A stretch of DNA of 64,000 nucleotides, from contig CALNXK010000008.1 of assembly GCA_942486035.1 (NCBI GenBank), positions 3,046,001-3,110,000 on the forward strand. The letters are read 5' to 3'. The notes beneath the pieces were generated by a model that saw only the letters and a list, made by a program, of their open reading frames with translations, had not been told where the DNA came from and did not search any database. Source of the DNA: Porites lobata (taxonomy: Eukaryota; Cnidaria; Anthozoa; Scleractinia; Poritidae). Every line of letters begins with the position of its first letter. The first letter of the stretch is position 1. Below are positions 32,743 through 44,806 of this stretch, in pieces. Both the position numbers and the translations under genes were made by a program.

Positions 32743-33434
32743 GTGATACTGAAAAAGATGGCGCCACGCGTTGCATTCTGGGTAGATCGACATGTCCACC
32801 CGAAGTAACTACGTTTGTATGGGAACCGTTCAGAATCCGATAGCAAATAATTTTCTTTAATAACAGAATTCTGAACAATTTCTGACTGAATAACAAAGTT
32901 AACATACTAGGATTGCAGTGAACAAATTTGAGGGAAGTAACTGTGCTAGAAAGCATTCAGTTGCATTTTTAATTTTCCATACATTGGTCTATAATTTTTT
33001 CCCGCGAACTTGTAAGCAAATGTATGGAAATAGGCCATTTCCGAGTTGCGCTGAGCCTCGTCTTCAAAACGAGGGTAAGTGCGAAGTCTTTGTTATGAAA
33101 ATATTTTTCTATTCTCATTCAAATAAAACTCATTTCCATTTGAAAGGTTTTGCACTTAGCCTCATTTTGAAAGCGAGGAACTTTCGAACTCGGAAATAGC
33201 CTATTAAAAATGGCGACTAGACGCTTTCTAGTACAGCTCCATCCCTCAATTTTCGCTAATGCAATCATTTGCCTAGTTTCTTAAGTTTGCTATTCATAAA
33301 TTGTTCAGAGTTCAATTTTAAGAAAACTACATGCCATCGGATTCTGACCGATTTCCATACAAACCCTGTAGCTTCGGGGCTGACATGTCGATCTACTCAG
33401 AATGCAATGCGTGGCGTCATCTTTTTCAGTATCA
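32743..33434. mobile_element. Long inverted repeat with a nested MITE
   Basis: The left arm (from gatactgaaaaagatggcgcc at 32745) and right arm (ending ..gcgtcatctttttcagtatc at about 33432) match over roughly 230 bp with substitutions. The loop is occupied by another palindromic MITE, 33031-33203. Confidence 0.65.
33031..33203. mobile_element. TAGGCCATTTCCGAGTT-type MITE, nested copy
   Basis: Taggccatttccgagttg at the left, caactcggaaatagccta-like at the right; the inner arms carry 'aagtgcgaag' / 'gcacttagcct'. Same family as 35426-35599. Confidence 0.7.
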
Positions 33435-33749
33435 TGGATTTTGTCATCAGTGTTATTGTTTGTTGCCGTAAGGTTTTAACCAACTGAAATTTGATTGACT
33501 TGGCAAGCTTCCTAAGGCTAGCCTTAAATGAGGAATAAGTTGTCACTGCTTTCATCTGGGTTGGAAAACACTTTAATTTACAGATAATACTTGCATGGTG
33601 AGAGAATGAATCTTCTCAAACTCATTAATAATTCATTAAGAAAATACAAAGGAAATTAATGTTTAATGAGTATTTGGAAATCGGATGAAACACTGCTTAG
33701 TATTTGCATCCTTAATTTCTCCTTCAAAAATGATTTTGTTTGAGAAGAA
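33435..33749. other. Intergenic, no supported gene
   Basis: No feature supported. Confidence 0.35.
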
Positions 33750-33890
33750 ATATCAAACATTCGACACAGTGTTTCATCACCAGATGAAACACCTCGAAGT
33801 TCGTCAAAAATACTCCGCTGCGCGTCGTATTTTCAACTCTCTTCTCGGTGTTTCATCTGGTGATGAAACACTGCATCTCATGTTTGATAT
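33750..33890. mobile_element. Foldback MITE, 141 bp
   Basis: ATATCAAACAT / ATGTTTGATAT termini and long inner arms AGTGTTTCATCACCAGATGA / TCATCTGGTGATGAAACACT around a 60-bp loop. Confidence 0.75.
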
Positions 33891-34339
33891 ATTACATGAA
33901 GTGCTTTAAATTTAGAATACATACGTTAAAAACTAAATTGTTAAATTGTCCGTTAATTAGTTCTATGTTTCGAAAACAAGTCAATGATACTATCACTCAG
34001 GTAACAAATCGTAGTAAGGTTGATAATTAAGTAATGCATGCAAGTCTTATTTTGTACATATAGTGGCTTTATGAGGTGCTTCATAGGGACTGATGGACTT
34101 AATTAACTTCAAAATCAGTCTCCTCAGTAGCACCACGGATGCGTAAATCTTCAAATTCAGTCGAAAATAATGTCGAGGATCCCCAAAGAGAAATACAGTA
34201 GGTGGCACTTGGTAAAATAGCTTTAAATTAGATGGATTCCAAAGTGGATAGCTCGAAGGTCTTTATCTGTTTAAACTTATCTTAAGACTATCTTGGAGTT
34301 AAAGTTTGAAACAATTAATTTAATGCGAGGAGACCAGCT
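33891..34339. other. Intergenic, no supported gene
   Basis: No feature supported. Confidence 0.35.
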
Positions 34340-34940
34340 AAGTTTGTTGTTCAAAATAACCCTCAAGCAAGACTGAAGAGCTGAATACACATCTAATGAG
34401 CTTATCATCACAGTATCATTTAAAGTGATAGGCTTTACTGGGCCGATGAATGGAACCTTGGATAAACATACAGTTTCAACAAGTTCAGTATCATTGATCG
34501 AGAAGCTTGTGGATTTGAAGTAAGCAGTAGAGTCATCAGCAAAAATCTGTATATTAGAATCTAGACAGAGTTCATTGGTAAAAGAGAGAGATCATTTATA
34601 AAAATAATAAAGAGGCTACTTCTGGGCCCTAACGAGGACTCTTGAGTACAGCAGAAGTTATTTTTATTCTCTCGGAGATAGTTCCATTATTATAGCAGTC
34701 AAATTTGATTAGAAACACAATCAGACGCCTTTTGAAAATCGATAAAGACTATTTCGATAGATTTATTCTGGTCTAGAGCAAGTTACCATTCTCTGTAATG
34801 CTTGGCCGGTAACGAAAGCCACATTGGGAACCTCTAAGTAGATTATGGTGGTTTAAAAAAAGTCAAGTGGATGACAGGCAAGACTTTCTAGTAGCCTACT
34901 TAGTATACTAAGAAGTAAAATTAGGCGATAGTTTCCACAA
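34340..34940 (-). pseudogene. Old LINE reverse transcriptase relic
   Basis: On the minus strand, in changing frames, one can read QCGFR, a diverged GPRSSLFIIFINDL block (about 34585-34640) and FADDSTAYFKS with the catalytic ADD at 34532-34543. Stops and indels are frequent, so this is an ancient copy. Confidence 0.6.
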
Positions 34941-35058
34941 TAATGTGTTTATTTCTTATGTATGCACTTAACTTGAGCTGTTTCTATTAATCTGCAAGTT
35001 TACAGTAACCAAAGCTCTTTTTGTAATATTCAGAAAGCTATCGATGATTTTTCAGATC

Positions 35059-35405
35059 TTTCCTGAGTTTCTCCGTGCGTAAAGCATCCGGCTAGTAATC
35101 GGAAGGTTATAGGTTTGACTCCTACTTGGGAGCACTCGGATTTTTCCCGAGTTTCCCCGTAGAGCATCCGAGCTAGTAATCGGAAGGTTATAGGTTTGAC
35201 TCCCACTTAGCAGCACTCGAATTTTTCCCGAGTTTCCCCCTAGAGCATTCGAGCTCGTAATCGGAAGATCATAGGTTCGACTCCTACTTAGGAGCACTCG
35301 GATTTTTCCCGAGTTTCCCCGTAGAGCATCCGAGCTAGTAATCGGAAGGTCATAGGTTCGACTCCAACTTAGGGAGCACTCGGATTTTTCCCCAGTTTTC
35401 CGGGC
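35059..35405 (+). repeat. Four-unit 81-bp tandem array of tRNA-like sequence
   Basis: Units repeat exactly every 81 bp (the agtaat(c) core at 35094, 35175, 35256 and 35337). Each has tagagcatccgag, a stem tccga / tcgga closing a loop with CTAGTAA, and a B-box-like ataggttcgactcc. CTAGTAA is the anticodon loop expected for tRNA-Thr(AGT). The 5' part of a tRNA is missing, so this is a tandem tRNA/SINE-derived satellite, not working tRNAs. Confidence 0.65.
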
Positions 35406-35425
35406 GGCGTGTCACTGCTGTGAAA

Positions 35426-35599
35426 TAGGCCGTTTCCGAGTTCATGTCTGCCGCCTCTTCAAAGCGAGTCTAAGTGCGAAGCTTTTGTTATGAAAATTAG
35501 TTTTCATTCATATGTAAAGTAAAACTAATTACCATCACAAAAACTTCGCACTTAGAGTGGCGTTGAAGAGGAGGCAGACATGAACTCGGAAATGGCCTA
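35426..35599. mobile_element. TAGGCC-type MITE, intact copy
   Basis: Taggccgtttccgagttcatg at the left and catgaactcggaaatggccta at the right are near-perfect inverted repeats. The arms continue with tctgcc.cctcttcaa and cacttagagt / gtctaagtgcgaag. Confidence 0.8.
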
Positions 35600-36476
35600 T
35601 TACCACTAGTAGTCCGAATCTCCGTAACAAAAACGCTACAGTACTTTAAATTAAGAAACTCGATCTCAAGTGATTTCGGGGAGATCTATCTTTCAGGCAG
35701 CACCACCTCTGATGATAGCATGTGAACAACTCAAGACCTGTAACAGTATTTAAACTTTTATTTTTAAGATGGCTTTTCAGTTACGTTGAACTTCAGTAAC
35801 TTCATCGGGCAGAATGCCTATTGTTATCGGGATATTTACTTCCAGTTGAACAAAGTTTGTAGGTCTGCCATATCACACATTATTATTTATAGACGCTGTG
35901 AAGCGCTCCAATCATTGGTTGCCTAGAACGCACGATGATGCTCATTCTATATTATGTAAGCGGCAAACTAAACAATGAATGCAGCACGGTATTGTTTCTC
36001 CTTTTGTTTATCAAAACGTGAATATGCGCATATTTCGCAGCAAATATTTTAGAAGCTCACTTTTGCCTTTGCTATGGTGTCGTAAATAAACACACTGCCT
36101 TGAGTGTACTGCGAGCAGAAGCCGGTAGACGCTCAGTGTAATGTTTGACTCCTGTATTCTGACAGATTTAAGCTCTTAAACTTACCAAAATGACGGTTAA
36201 GTAAGTTGATTTTCTTTAAACAGAGCTCAATAACTAAAGCTCGCTGCCTTAAAACACTGATGGGCGATCGTAGCAAACACAAGTCTGAGAGAATGCGACA
36301 CACAGACTACTTACTGTTTTCGCTTTTCCAATCTGTTACAAATAAATGTTAGTTTGTAGACTGATTAGCTTTTATAATCACTACGCGCTTGTGTGCAGCG
36401 ATCAACAGAAACATATCTTTACATTCCTTTGGTAACTAAGTTGTTTACAACATTATAACATTCATGGACGACTTAC
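35600..36476. other. Intergenic; possible promoter-proximal sequence
   Basis: No supported gene. At 36190-36204 an ATG in a good context (accaaaATGACG) runs four codons into a consensus donor (gtaagt), so a short first coding exon is conceivable, but there is no further support. Confidence 0.3.
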
Positions 36477-36639
36477 TGTATTTGTACTTAATGCCTATGC
36501 TGCTGCTTTTTCCCGATATCTTGGAATTCCTTTCCAGTGTGGGCAGATCTACGAACTCGTCATATGTATCGGCTGCCCTCTTGTCTACGGTAGCGCAAAG
36601 TTTCCCGATCATTGAATTCTCGATTTCTTCGTTATTCAT
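36477..36639 (-). CDS. Candidate first coding exon, unknown gene
   Basis: On the minus strand an ATG at 36639 opens 54 codons (MNNEEIENSMIGKLC.. to ..GIKYKY) that end at a consensus donor, aca|gtaagt, at 36476/36477 in phase 1. The reading frame is open further upstream, where an acceptor-like gattacag lies. The composition is acidic and globular-looking, with no motif I recognise. No downstream exon was identified in the 35.6-36.4 kb interval. It may be the 5' end of a host gene whose remainder is lost or lies leftward beyond repeats, or chance. Confidence 0.3.
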
Positions 36640-37434
36640 AGCGCTATCTGGCCGGCAGTAAGAATGAGCCAGCTGCTGCACTGTAATCGGTCTTAAAATT
36701 CGTGGAAAATCATGCATTTTCTAAACGAATGATTTTTTGAATAGGCTTTAATTTCTTCTAGGCAACCATTGTTATTCAGTCGCGGGTTGAAAACAATGGC
36801 GTCAGGCTTAAAACCCGCCATTTTTGAACGGAACTCCGATTTAAAATTTTAGAACTGAAAGGGATAGTGGTTCCCCCTCACCAATTTTTAAAGTTAAAAC
36901 GGATTCTGTTTCAGGAAAGGTCCATCTTCCATTTCCCGCTGTTGGGTTTTTGAAAGCTTGTTTCAGTTTCCAAACAATCGCTCTGGAAATTGGCTGCCAT
37001 ACATAAAATGCCCGTTTTTTCGTCATTTTCAAGGTTAAAGGGATAGGCCTTATACTTTGTAAAACCTCTTCTTTTTATATGCAAATTAAAGATAAACCCT
37101 TCCTCTTCCTCTTCGCCCTTGTTTTTTTAACTTGTGGCTTCTGGAAATATGGAAAGCCAGTTTTATGAACGCCGGTTTGCTGATTTCGGCTCTTTCTTCT
37201 CTTATTCTGGGCTAACTAGCGGCGTCCACATTCAAATTTCCCCGCTTCAGTGGTTATGAATAATTAATGATGTCCACTCATTCTGCCCGATGATTTAATG
37301 TGAATTTCAAAAATTGGTATATTTTATTTGAAATATAGTTTCGACATAACGCGTGCCCTCATCGAGTTTTGTACGATGCACCCACACTGTATCGGTCCGT
37401 AAAATCCTGTATACGGTACATTCAATACCTTGGG
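36640..37434. other. Intergenic, no supported gene
   Basis: Contains a cattgtt/aacaatgg inverted pair at about 36767-36796. No gene. Confidence 0.35.
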
Positions 37435-37511
37435 TGTTGGTTAGGTTATTCAGGATACGGACCAAGAGTAGACGGTCTACAAAGAACACTTTATTAACAG
37501 GACTTAAGAAT

Positions 37512-37516
37512 ATTTC
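37512..37516. repeat. Target-site duplication (left), ATTTC
   Basis: Identical to the 5 bp following the other LTR. Confidence 0.8.
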
Positions 37517-37833
37517 TGTGAGTTCCACAAATTGAACGCTGATTAAAGCATTTTATTCCCTGAATACTGCTTCCTGTACTTGCACCAAAAATGTCACTTT
37601 AAATATACAGTGTACGTGTACGTGTCCTTGTACGTTGAAGAACTGTTTGCTCTTGCAGAAAAAACAACAACAACAAAACAATGGCGCCTAGCTCCACCAT
37701 GTGCTCTCCGGTCACATGACTATCATGTGACCGGAAGTGCGAACCAAAACGCAGAGATGCAAATAAAATACAAAAAAAAGGGGAAAAATAAAACAAATAG
37801 AATAAAATAAACTGACGACGGTCGGTAGTTACA
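37517..37833 (-). repeat. 3' LTR of the BEL element (317 bp)
   Basis: On the minus strand starts TGTAACTACCGACC and ends GGAACTCACA. A perfect 13-bp-arm hairpin TCCGGTCACATGA..TCATGTGACCGGA sits at 37707-37735. Confidence 0.9.
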
Positions 37834-38006
37834 CCGGCCCCTAAATGAGAATGCACCGACAGCAATCTCATTTACAAACATAAGCTACCGACTACCACTA
37901 AACACAACGTTATAAAGGAATAATTAGAATCACTGTTCATGACTATCAAAGCCAATGTTCATATCAACGTTCATTAAATCATCTCCTTGCATTGCTGCAA
38001 AGTCAC

Positions 38007-41000
38007 TTAAACTGGTCCTACTCTATCGGCCACTCCATCCATCTCCAGAAAACATAACTTGGTAACTGGGCGTGTAAGTATGGTGGTACTGGCTGCGGTC
38101 ACAGGTTCTCTTCTGTACCATCGTTTGACACATGTCGCTACTGTTGCACTTGTCTTCACCTTCGCTGCGCGCACCCACCCATCGCGGCTCGCAATAACTT
38201 CCACGACTCTTCCAAGCGGCCACTTCCCTCTGGAAAAGGTTTCGTCTGCTACAAGCACCAAGTCACCAATTTGTAAATTCCTTTTTGGCTCAGTCCACTT
38301 CTTCCTTTCCAACAGAGTGGGCAGGTACTCTCTCGTCCACCGACGCCAGAACAAATTGGCAAGATACTGCGCTTGCCTCCAAGCACGTCTGCAGGTGAGG
38401 TCGTCCTTGTCGAAGACCCGTGGAGGTACACTTGGGCACGGGCGCATATGCAACAAATGATTAGGGGTTAATAGTTGCTCGTCTAAAGGACTGTCGCTAT
38501 TTCTTGAGAGGGGTCTAGAATTGAGAATATTCGTCACCTCTGCCAAAACGGTTGAGAGGACCTCATCGGAGACTACCTGATCGTTCAACATCGCTCGCAA
38601 GATCTGGCGCACAGAACGTATCATCCGCTCCCAGATGCCGCCCATGTGGCTCGCCGCTGGTGGATTGAAAATCCAGTCTATCGTCTTCTGTCCACAAAAA
38701 CTGTTGATCTTCTGCTGATTCCATCCCTCTATGGCTTCCTTTAACTCCCTTTCTGCGCTAGTAAAGTTTGTACCTCGATCACTTCTTATCTGCTCAGGAC
38801 AACCACGAATACTGATGAATCTTCTGAGTGCATTTATCATTGAGTCAGTGTCCAAGGAATGGGCCACTTCTATATGGGCCGCTCGCATTGTCAAACACGT
38901 AAATAGGCATCCATACCTTTTCACATGCCCATCTGCCCTGCTTTACTTCAATCGGCCCGAAATAATCGACACCAACAAATGTGAATGGTGGCTTGTCAGG
39001 GGTTAGCCTCTCTTCAGGTAAATTTGCCATTAACTGCTCTCCCGGGCGTGTGTTTCTTCGCTGACAGTCTATACATCTCCTTAACACTCGTCGCACTGCT
39101 GACCTTCCTTTGACCACCCAGAATGTTTCTCTTAAAGAAGACAACACACATTCTTGACCCATGTGACCCAAACTCTCATGATACTGCTTGATAATCAGAT
39201 CCGTCACATGATGCTTGTAGGGAAGGATAATAGGGTGTTTCTTGTCATAAGGAACCGGGGCACTTGCAAGTCGGCCACGAACCCTCAGCAAACCATCCTC
39301 TAAGCGTGGGTTGAGCTGATGCAACGTCGTTCCTGCCTTTCGAAGGACCTTTTTAACACAACCGTCTACATCCGAACTTCCTGCTGATGAGAGAACCTCA
39401 ATAACCTGAGGGAAAGACACTTGCTGTACTTCCTTGAGGATTTCCTTCTCGGCCTCCTGAAGCTCTGCCACCTTCAAGTAGCCATATTTCACGAATGGCA
39501 CTTCGCCGCTCTGGACTTGGGATTCACTTGAAACTAAAGTGCTTCTCTTACTCAGCTGAACTTTCAGTGAAAGGTACGCCTTGTACCGCAACAACCAGGC
39601 TACAGCCCTTTTCAACTTCCACCAAGACGAGTAGCGTGCTATTAAGGGCTCCAGGAATTTACTTTGAACAACAACGGTGTAAATCTGAGTCTCCTTCCTG
39701 ACATCAGGGTCGTCATCTTTCAATGCTGGAATTTCAACCATCTTTGGCCAGAGGCTCTCATTTCCCGAAAGAAACTCCGGACCTCTCAACCAACGATCAT
39801 TTTTTAACATGTCATCCAATTTAAGTCCCTTTGAGCCATCATCTGCAGGATTATTATCTCTGTTTACATAATGCCACTCGGAGTGGGAAGATCCATTATG
39901 TATCACCGTCAAACGATTGGATTCGAACGTGTGGAATCTTTTTGATTCGTTGTTGATACACTTCAACACCGACATTGAATCGGTCCAGTAGAACACTTTC
40001 TGGAAGTTCATATCCAATTCTTCACGGATAATCTTAGAGAGTTTCACGGAGATGACTGCAGCTGTCAATTCCAACCTTGGAAATGAAATCTCGCGCACTG
40101 GGGCTAACCTTGCGTTTCCCATTACGAATGCACAATGAATTCGACTGTTCTCGTCCTTCACACGGAGGTATGCAACCGATGTGTATCCTTGACGAGATGC
40201 GTCTGAGAAAAGGTGTAACTGTACTTCTCTTACTTCGCCAAACTCTCTGGGTCTGAAGCAACGATCTACTTGCACTTCCTGTAACTTGGGAAGATCATCC
40301 AGCCATCGCCTCCACTGGATTTTCTCAGCCTCCCCAATGAGATCATCCCAACCAATGTTTTTTCTACTAAGGGCTTGCAACAACAGTTTGGCTTTCACGA
40401 TGTATGGTGCAATGAAACCCAGGGGATCAAAGAGAGAATAAACAGCTGACACTATTCCTCTGCGTGTCATTGGCCGCTGATTAGCAACTTGAAGGATCTT
40501 CTCCAAGACCTCCCACACAAATTTGTCTTCCTCTGTGTTCCATTTGAGACCTAGAGCAGATTCGGTCGGCAATTTCTCTAAGTCCAAGTTTGCAAATGAC
40601 TTAGCCCTTTCAGATTCTGGAATCGCTGCTAGCACATCTTTGTCATTGCTATACCACTTTGTCAAATGGAAACCACCTCTTGTTAGTAGCTCCTGGAGTT
40701 GACTCACCAGCACAACTGCCTTCTCGGTAGTGTTTGTTGACTTCATCATGTCGTCCACATACATGTTACGCTTCACCGTTTCCACTGTCTGTTCCTCGAA
40801 CCCTTCTCCATGTAACTCGGCGGTTTTTTTCAAACAGAAATTAGCAATACTCGGGGAAGATGTGGCTCCAAATAGGTGCTTCACCATTCTATATTCTTCC
40901 AATTCTCGAGACAAGTCTCCATTGGGCCACCACAAAAATCTAAGTGCATCACAGTCCTTAGGTTCCACCAACACCTGATGGAACATCGCTTCAATGTCAG

Positions 41001-41739
41001 CTACCACTCCAACGGGCTCTTGTCTAAACCGACTAAGGACACCCACTAATTGATTTGTTCGATCAGGTCCTTGTAAAAGTTGTTGATTCAATGACGTCCC
41101 TCCGTACTTGGCAGCACAATCATAGACGACTCTCACTTTGCCGGGCTTTAAAGGGTGAGTTACGGGATGATGAGGTAGGTACCACACCGGTCTGTCCTTT
41201 ACCTCTAACTCTTCATTGGGGACCTTTTCAGCGTGGCCACTTTCAATGTAATCAGCCATTGTTGTCTTGTATTTCTCCAACAAGGCTTCGTCTTTCAGGA
41301 GTCGTTTCTTTAGAAGCAAACCTCTTCGCTCTGCAACTACCCTGTTGTTAGGTAAAAATGGTGGCTCATGTCGCCAAGGCAGGGCAACCTGAAAGTGTCC
41401 ATCTACCATCTTAAGAGTTCTCTCCATTATTTCTAGGGCCCTTTTGTCTTCCAACGATGCACAAACTCGCGTCTCGACTTCACAGTTTTCAAAATCTGTT
41501 CTCCACAGTCGCTCCAACTGTTGACTAAGCTCATCGTCCCGAGCTTGATGATAAATTTCATCTATCTGTAAACGATGCTTGGGTTCATTGGCATTACATT
41601 CTAGTTCGAGGACACAGTTCATGTCTGCAACATTTTCTTCATAAGCATCTTCGCTGTTTAACCCTGTAGACAACACAACACTCTTCTTGTGGTCTTTGCA
41701 AAGAACATAATCTTCAAAATCTAAACCACCTGCGCACAA
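38007..41739 (-). pseudogene. pol: BEL/Pao pol: RT, RNase H, integrase
   Basis: The long frame (41739-38845) holds RT with the catalytic YVDD at 40750-40761 and upstream VVADIEAMFHQV, then RNase H (LHLFSDASRQGY), then the integrase zinc-binding region (HESLGHMG..CIDCQRRNT) and the first catalytic Asp in GVDYFGP. A frameshift at about 38925-38945 moves the rest (38924-38007) to another frame: the second Asp in SDRGTNF (about 38778), the Glu in MGGIWERMIR, and a C-terminal SH3-like/DUF5641 region (GDLVLVADE, W..GRV). All DDE and YVDD residues remain; only the frame is broken. Confidence 0.9.
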
Positions 41740-42262
41740 ACAGAGCTATCTTCCATATGTAGATAGTTGACTGAGCGTTCGGCGGTACAGCTTTCTCCAC
41801 CAACAGGACCTATCACCGTCCATCCCAGGCTGTACCTAATTGCTACTGGTTCTCCTTTGCCACCAGCTGGGCATTCCAACGGCAAGAACAAGCTTGGGTT
41901 GTCTTTAAGACCAACAATTAACATGACACTTGTGATGTCCAACTGTCGTAACTCAATATCACGCAAATGAGGTCAATTTTCAAGGTCCTCCTTCTCGGCT
42001 ATACAGCCCTCGGTTATAGGCATATGCTTGACTGTCCTGACGCTTGAATGCTCCACCGTCACTGATTCATCCATTGACATCACCACAAGATCTACTTGTT
42101 GACTTTCCACTCTGGTTGAACCTGTCATCCCTGCTAAAGTGAAGTCCAGCCTCGTGCCACTTGCACCCAAAGTCTCCTTCAACTTTTCATGGCAAATAGT
42201 CACTTCTGAGCCACTGGCCAACAACGCATATGTTTCAACAGGTATCAAATTGCTACCTTTGG
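41721..42262 (-). pseudogene. BEL/Pao aspartic protease region with lost catalytic Asp
   Basis: ETYALLASGSEVTIC (about 42180-42240) occupies the position of the retroviral-type D-S/T-G active site, but the expected Asp is Ala (GCC). The downstream frame has a TGA at 41973-41975 where Trp is expected, then DIELRQLDITSVMLIVG and a GWTVIGP box typical of the BEL protease C-terminal region. Frame changes flank it on both sides. Confidence 0.75.
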
Positions 42263-44594
42263 CTAGGACCTTGACTGGAACAACACTAAGACAGACTCGC
42301 TCGCGGCCCCAGTTGCAGCAGTTACGGCAGCACCTTCGCTAGTTACTCCACTGGTTTCACTGTTGGTGTTCGCCCTTGTTTCTTCCTGATTAAGCTGGCT
42401 TGGATTAACACTTGGTGGGGTTGAATCTGCTGGAGGGGGGTTTAGCAGTGTGTTGTGTTCGTTCTTACATCCATCCACTTGACATTTGAACTGAGTTTTG
42501 GGGCAGTTTCTTGCAAAATGACCGCTCTGGAGACACTTGATACAAAGGCTTTGTTCATGTACTACTTTCCATCTGTCTTGATGAGATTGCTTCTTAAACT
42601 TATCACACCTCCACAATCCATGTTGACCACGACAAACGGTACAAGCAGGCATTGTTTGGTTCTGTCCCCATTTCCCTGTCGACCTCGGACACCTCCAAAT
42701 AGTGACATGAGTCTTCGAGGATTTCGACCTCGTTGGTCTCTCCGATTCACATTCTCCCTTTCCTTCGAAGGAGCAGCATTAAGATCCTCTCCAAACTCAT
42801 TATTAACAAGCGCAGCTCTGTCCTTTAAGTGTTTAAGGAAGTCTGCAAACTTAGGTTTCGCTCCAAATGAAATAATCCTTCCTGCACATTCTGTCCACTT
42901 GACCCTCATAAACAGTGGCAGCTTCTTGTTCAGTTCCCTTAACGTATTCGTGTGGTTCAAATCACTGACGTATTCAGGCCCCATGCCTGACAGTGTTCTA
43001 TTGGCAACATCTAAATGGCGGGCAAATTCAAGTAAACTTGCTCCATCCGCCTGCTTCAAAGGAGGTAGGTCTTCCAACTTCTTGATATGTGCTTTGGCTA
43101 TGATGTGAGGTAGTCCAAAGTTTTTGCGTAAGGTACTCTTTGCTACATAATATCCCTCGTCTACCGGTAGATTCACACAACTTTCAATGGCATCCCTTGC
43201 CTTGCCATAACAGTGTTGGATTTATAGCTGTAATCTCCTGGAGTTGTCGGGGTTATCTTTCTCTAAGCAGGTTTTAAAATTGTGCATGAACGAGACATAC
43301 TTCATAGGGTCTCCATCGAATCTCATACGCAGTGCTTGTACTATCTCTGCTCTGCTATCTGGTGTCACCGACACTGGTTCTCGCATATAACATTCTGCTG
43401 GGACTGCACCAGGGGTCTGGGACCAGGGTACCTGAGTTGACCATTGTGAGTACTCTTTGGTGTTAAAGTGGGTTGTCAATGGTGTCTGTACTTGTTGTGA
43501 TAAATTTGGCACTGATGGATTTACAGGTGGATTTCTCAATGCTTCAGTGTCCTTTGCGTTATTCAGTTGCTCTGTATGTTTACCTGTTCCAGCTTCATCA
43601 ACATAAACTGTATGCTCGGTTCCTGAGAACACTGGGTTGGGCACTGTAACGCTTGCTGATTGAAATGTCTTAGCAGGTGAATTCATGATTCTCTCATTGT
43701 CTCTTAATGCAGGCACCTGCTCCAGAGGTGCAAGCTCTTGTACTAGTTGTTCGTGTGGCTCGATTAGCTGCGACTGAGCCACATTCTGAGACTGATTCCA
43801 ATGTGGATGTAAGGTTTCTCAGGTATAAACTCTGCTAAACGCTCCCTATACTGACTCTTCCTGCATTGATTCTCAAACTCTTCATACACATTAAGACTCG
43901 CTTTAGCCCGCTCTTCCTCCATCTTAGCCTCCAACATGTCCTTCTCAAATTGAAGCTCACTTAATTTGCGTTGTAACTGTTGTTCCTGCAGCACTTGCTT
44001 GGTCTTCAGTTGGGCTAGGGCAAGTTTTTCCTTTTTCTTCGCCACTGCTAATGAAGCTGAACTTGAGCCAGTTGACCCGCTTTTCGTACTCTTCCTTGAC
44101 TTTCTTGGATAGGATTTTAAGTCATTCTCTCGTTTCTTAATACTAGATGTGACTTGGAATTTCCATGTTTCAATTTCATTGTCAAATGTTGCTTTCTTTG
44201 ACATCTGCTCTTTGTAGTTAGCGTCAGCCCTTTCAACGTCTTCACAACGACTAAGAACATCAAGACATTCAATGTACTCTTCATGGGTGTTCACGAATCT
44301 CCTCCAAGCTTCTTCATACGAATCTCGCTTTAATTGTAAGTCCTCCAAAGTTCCACAGTTGTCAATTATGCCTTGAATGTTCCCTCGTAGTCTTGTGAGG
44401 GTTGCAACATAACCTGCACAGGAATATTTCAATGTGTTTGCCCTCTCAGCTGTTCTACTTTCAAAATCTATATTAGATGGTACTTTAACTCGGGAACTTC
44501 TTCTTAATTCGGTTCCAAGTCTGCCCTCTGACAGAGTTTCCTGGACATTTTGTTGTTCAAGTTTGTCAGCAACAGGCACTGATCGAACAGACAT
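42263..44594 (-). pseudogene. gag: BEL/Pao gag with coiled coil and zinc knuckles
   Basis: The likely start is the ATG at 44594 (MSVRSVPVADKLEQ); the frame extends upstream without an ATG. In order: a charged helical region with a long coiled coil (KKKEKLALAQLKTKQVLQEQ), a DUF1759-like capsid segment (MRFDGDPMKYVSFMHNF), and Cys/His clusters CTVCRGQHGLWRC, CIKCLQSGHFARNC and CQVDGCKNEH. Frameshifts occur near 43780 and 42655; a TAA at 43222-43224 interrupts the capsid region. Gag packages the element RNA. Confidence 0.85.
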
Positions 44595-44806
44595 TTTGCT
44601 CCACTGTACTATTGGCCACAAACAATAAACTCCAAACACAAACAAGATGGCTATTGTCACATACCTTAGAAATCCTCTATTTTCTCTGATAGCAAATAAA
44701 TAATATAAACGTCCCACACAAATCTCAAAGGTTGTACATGTAAAACAATTCTCGCAAAGCAACGAGCGTGATGCAGTGTCAAATAACACGAAAATCGTAC
44801 GCATAA

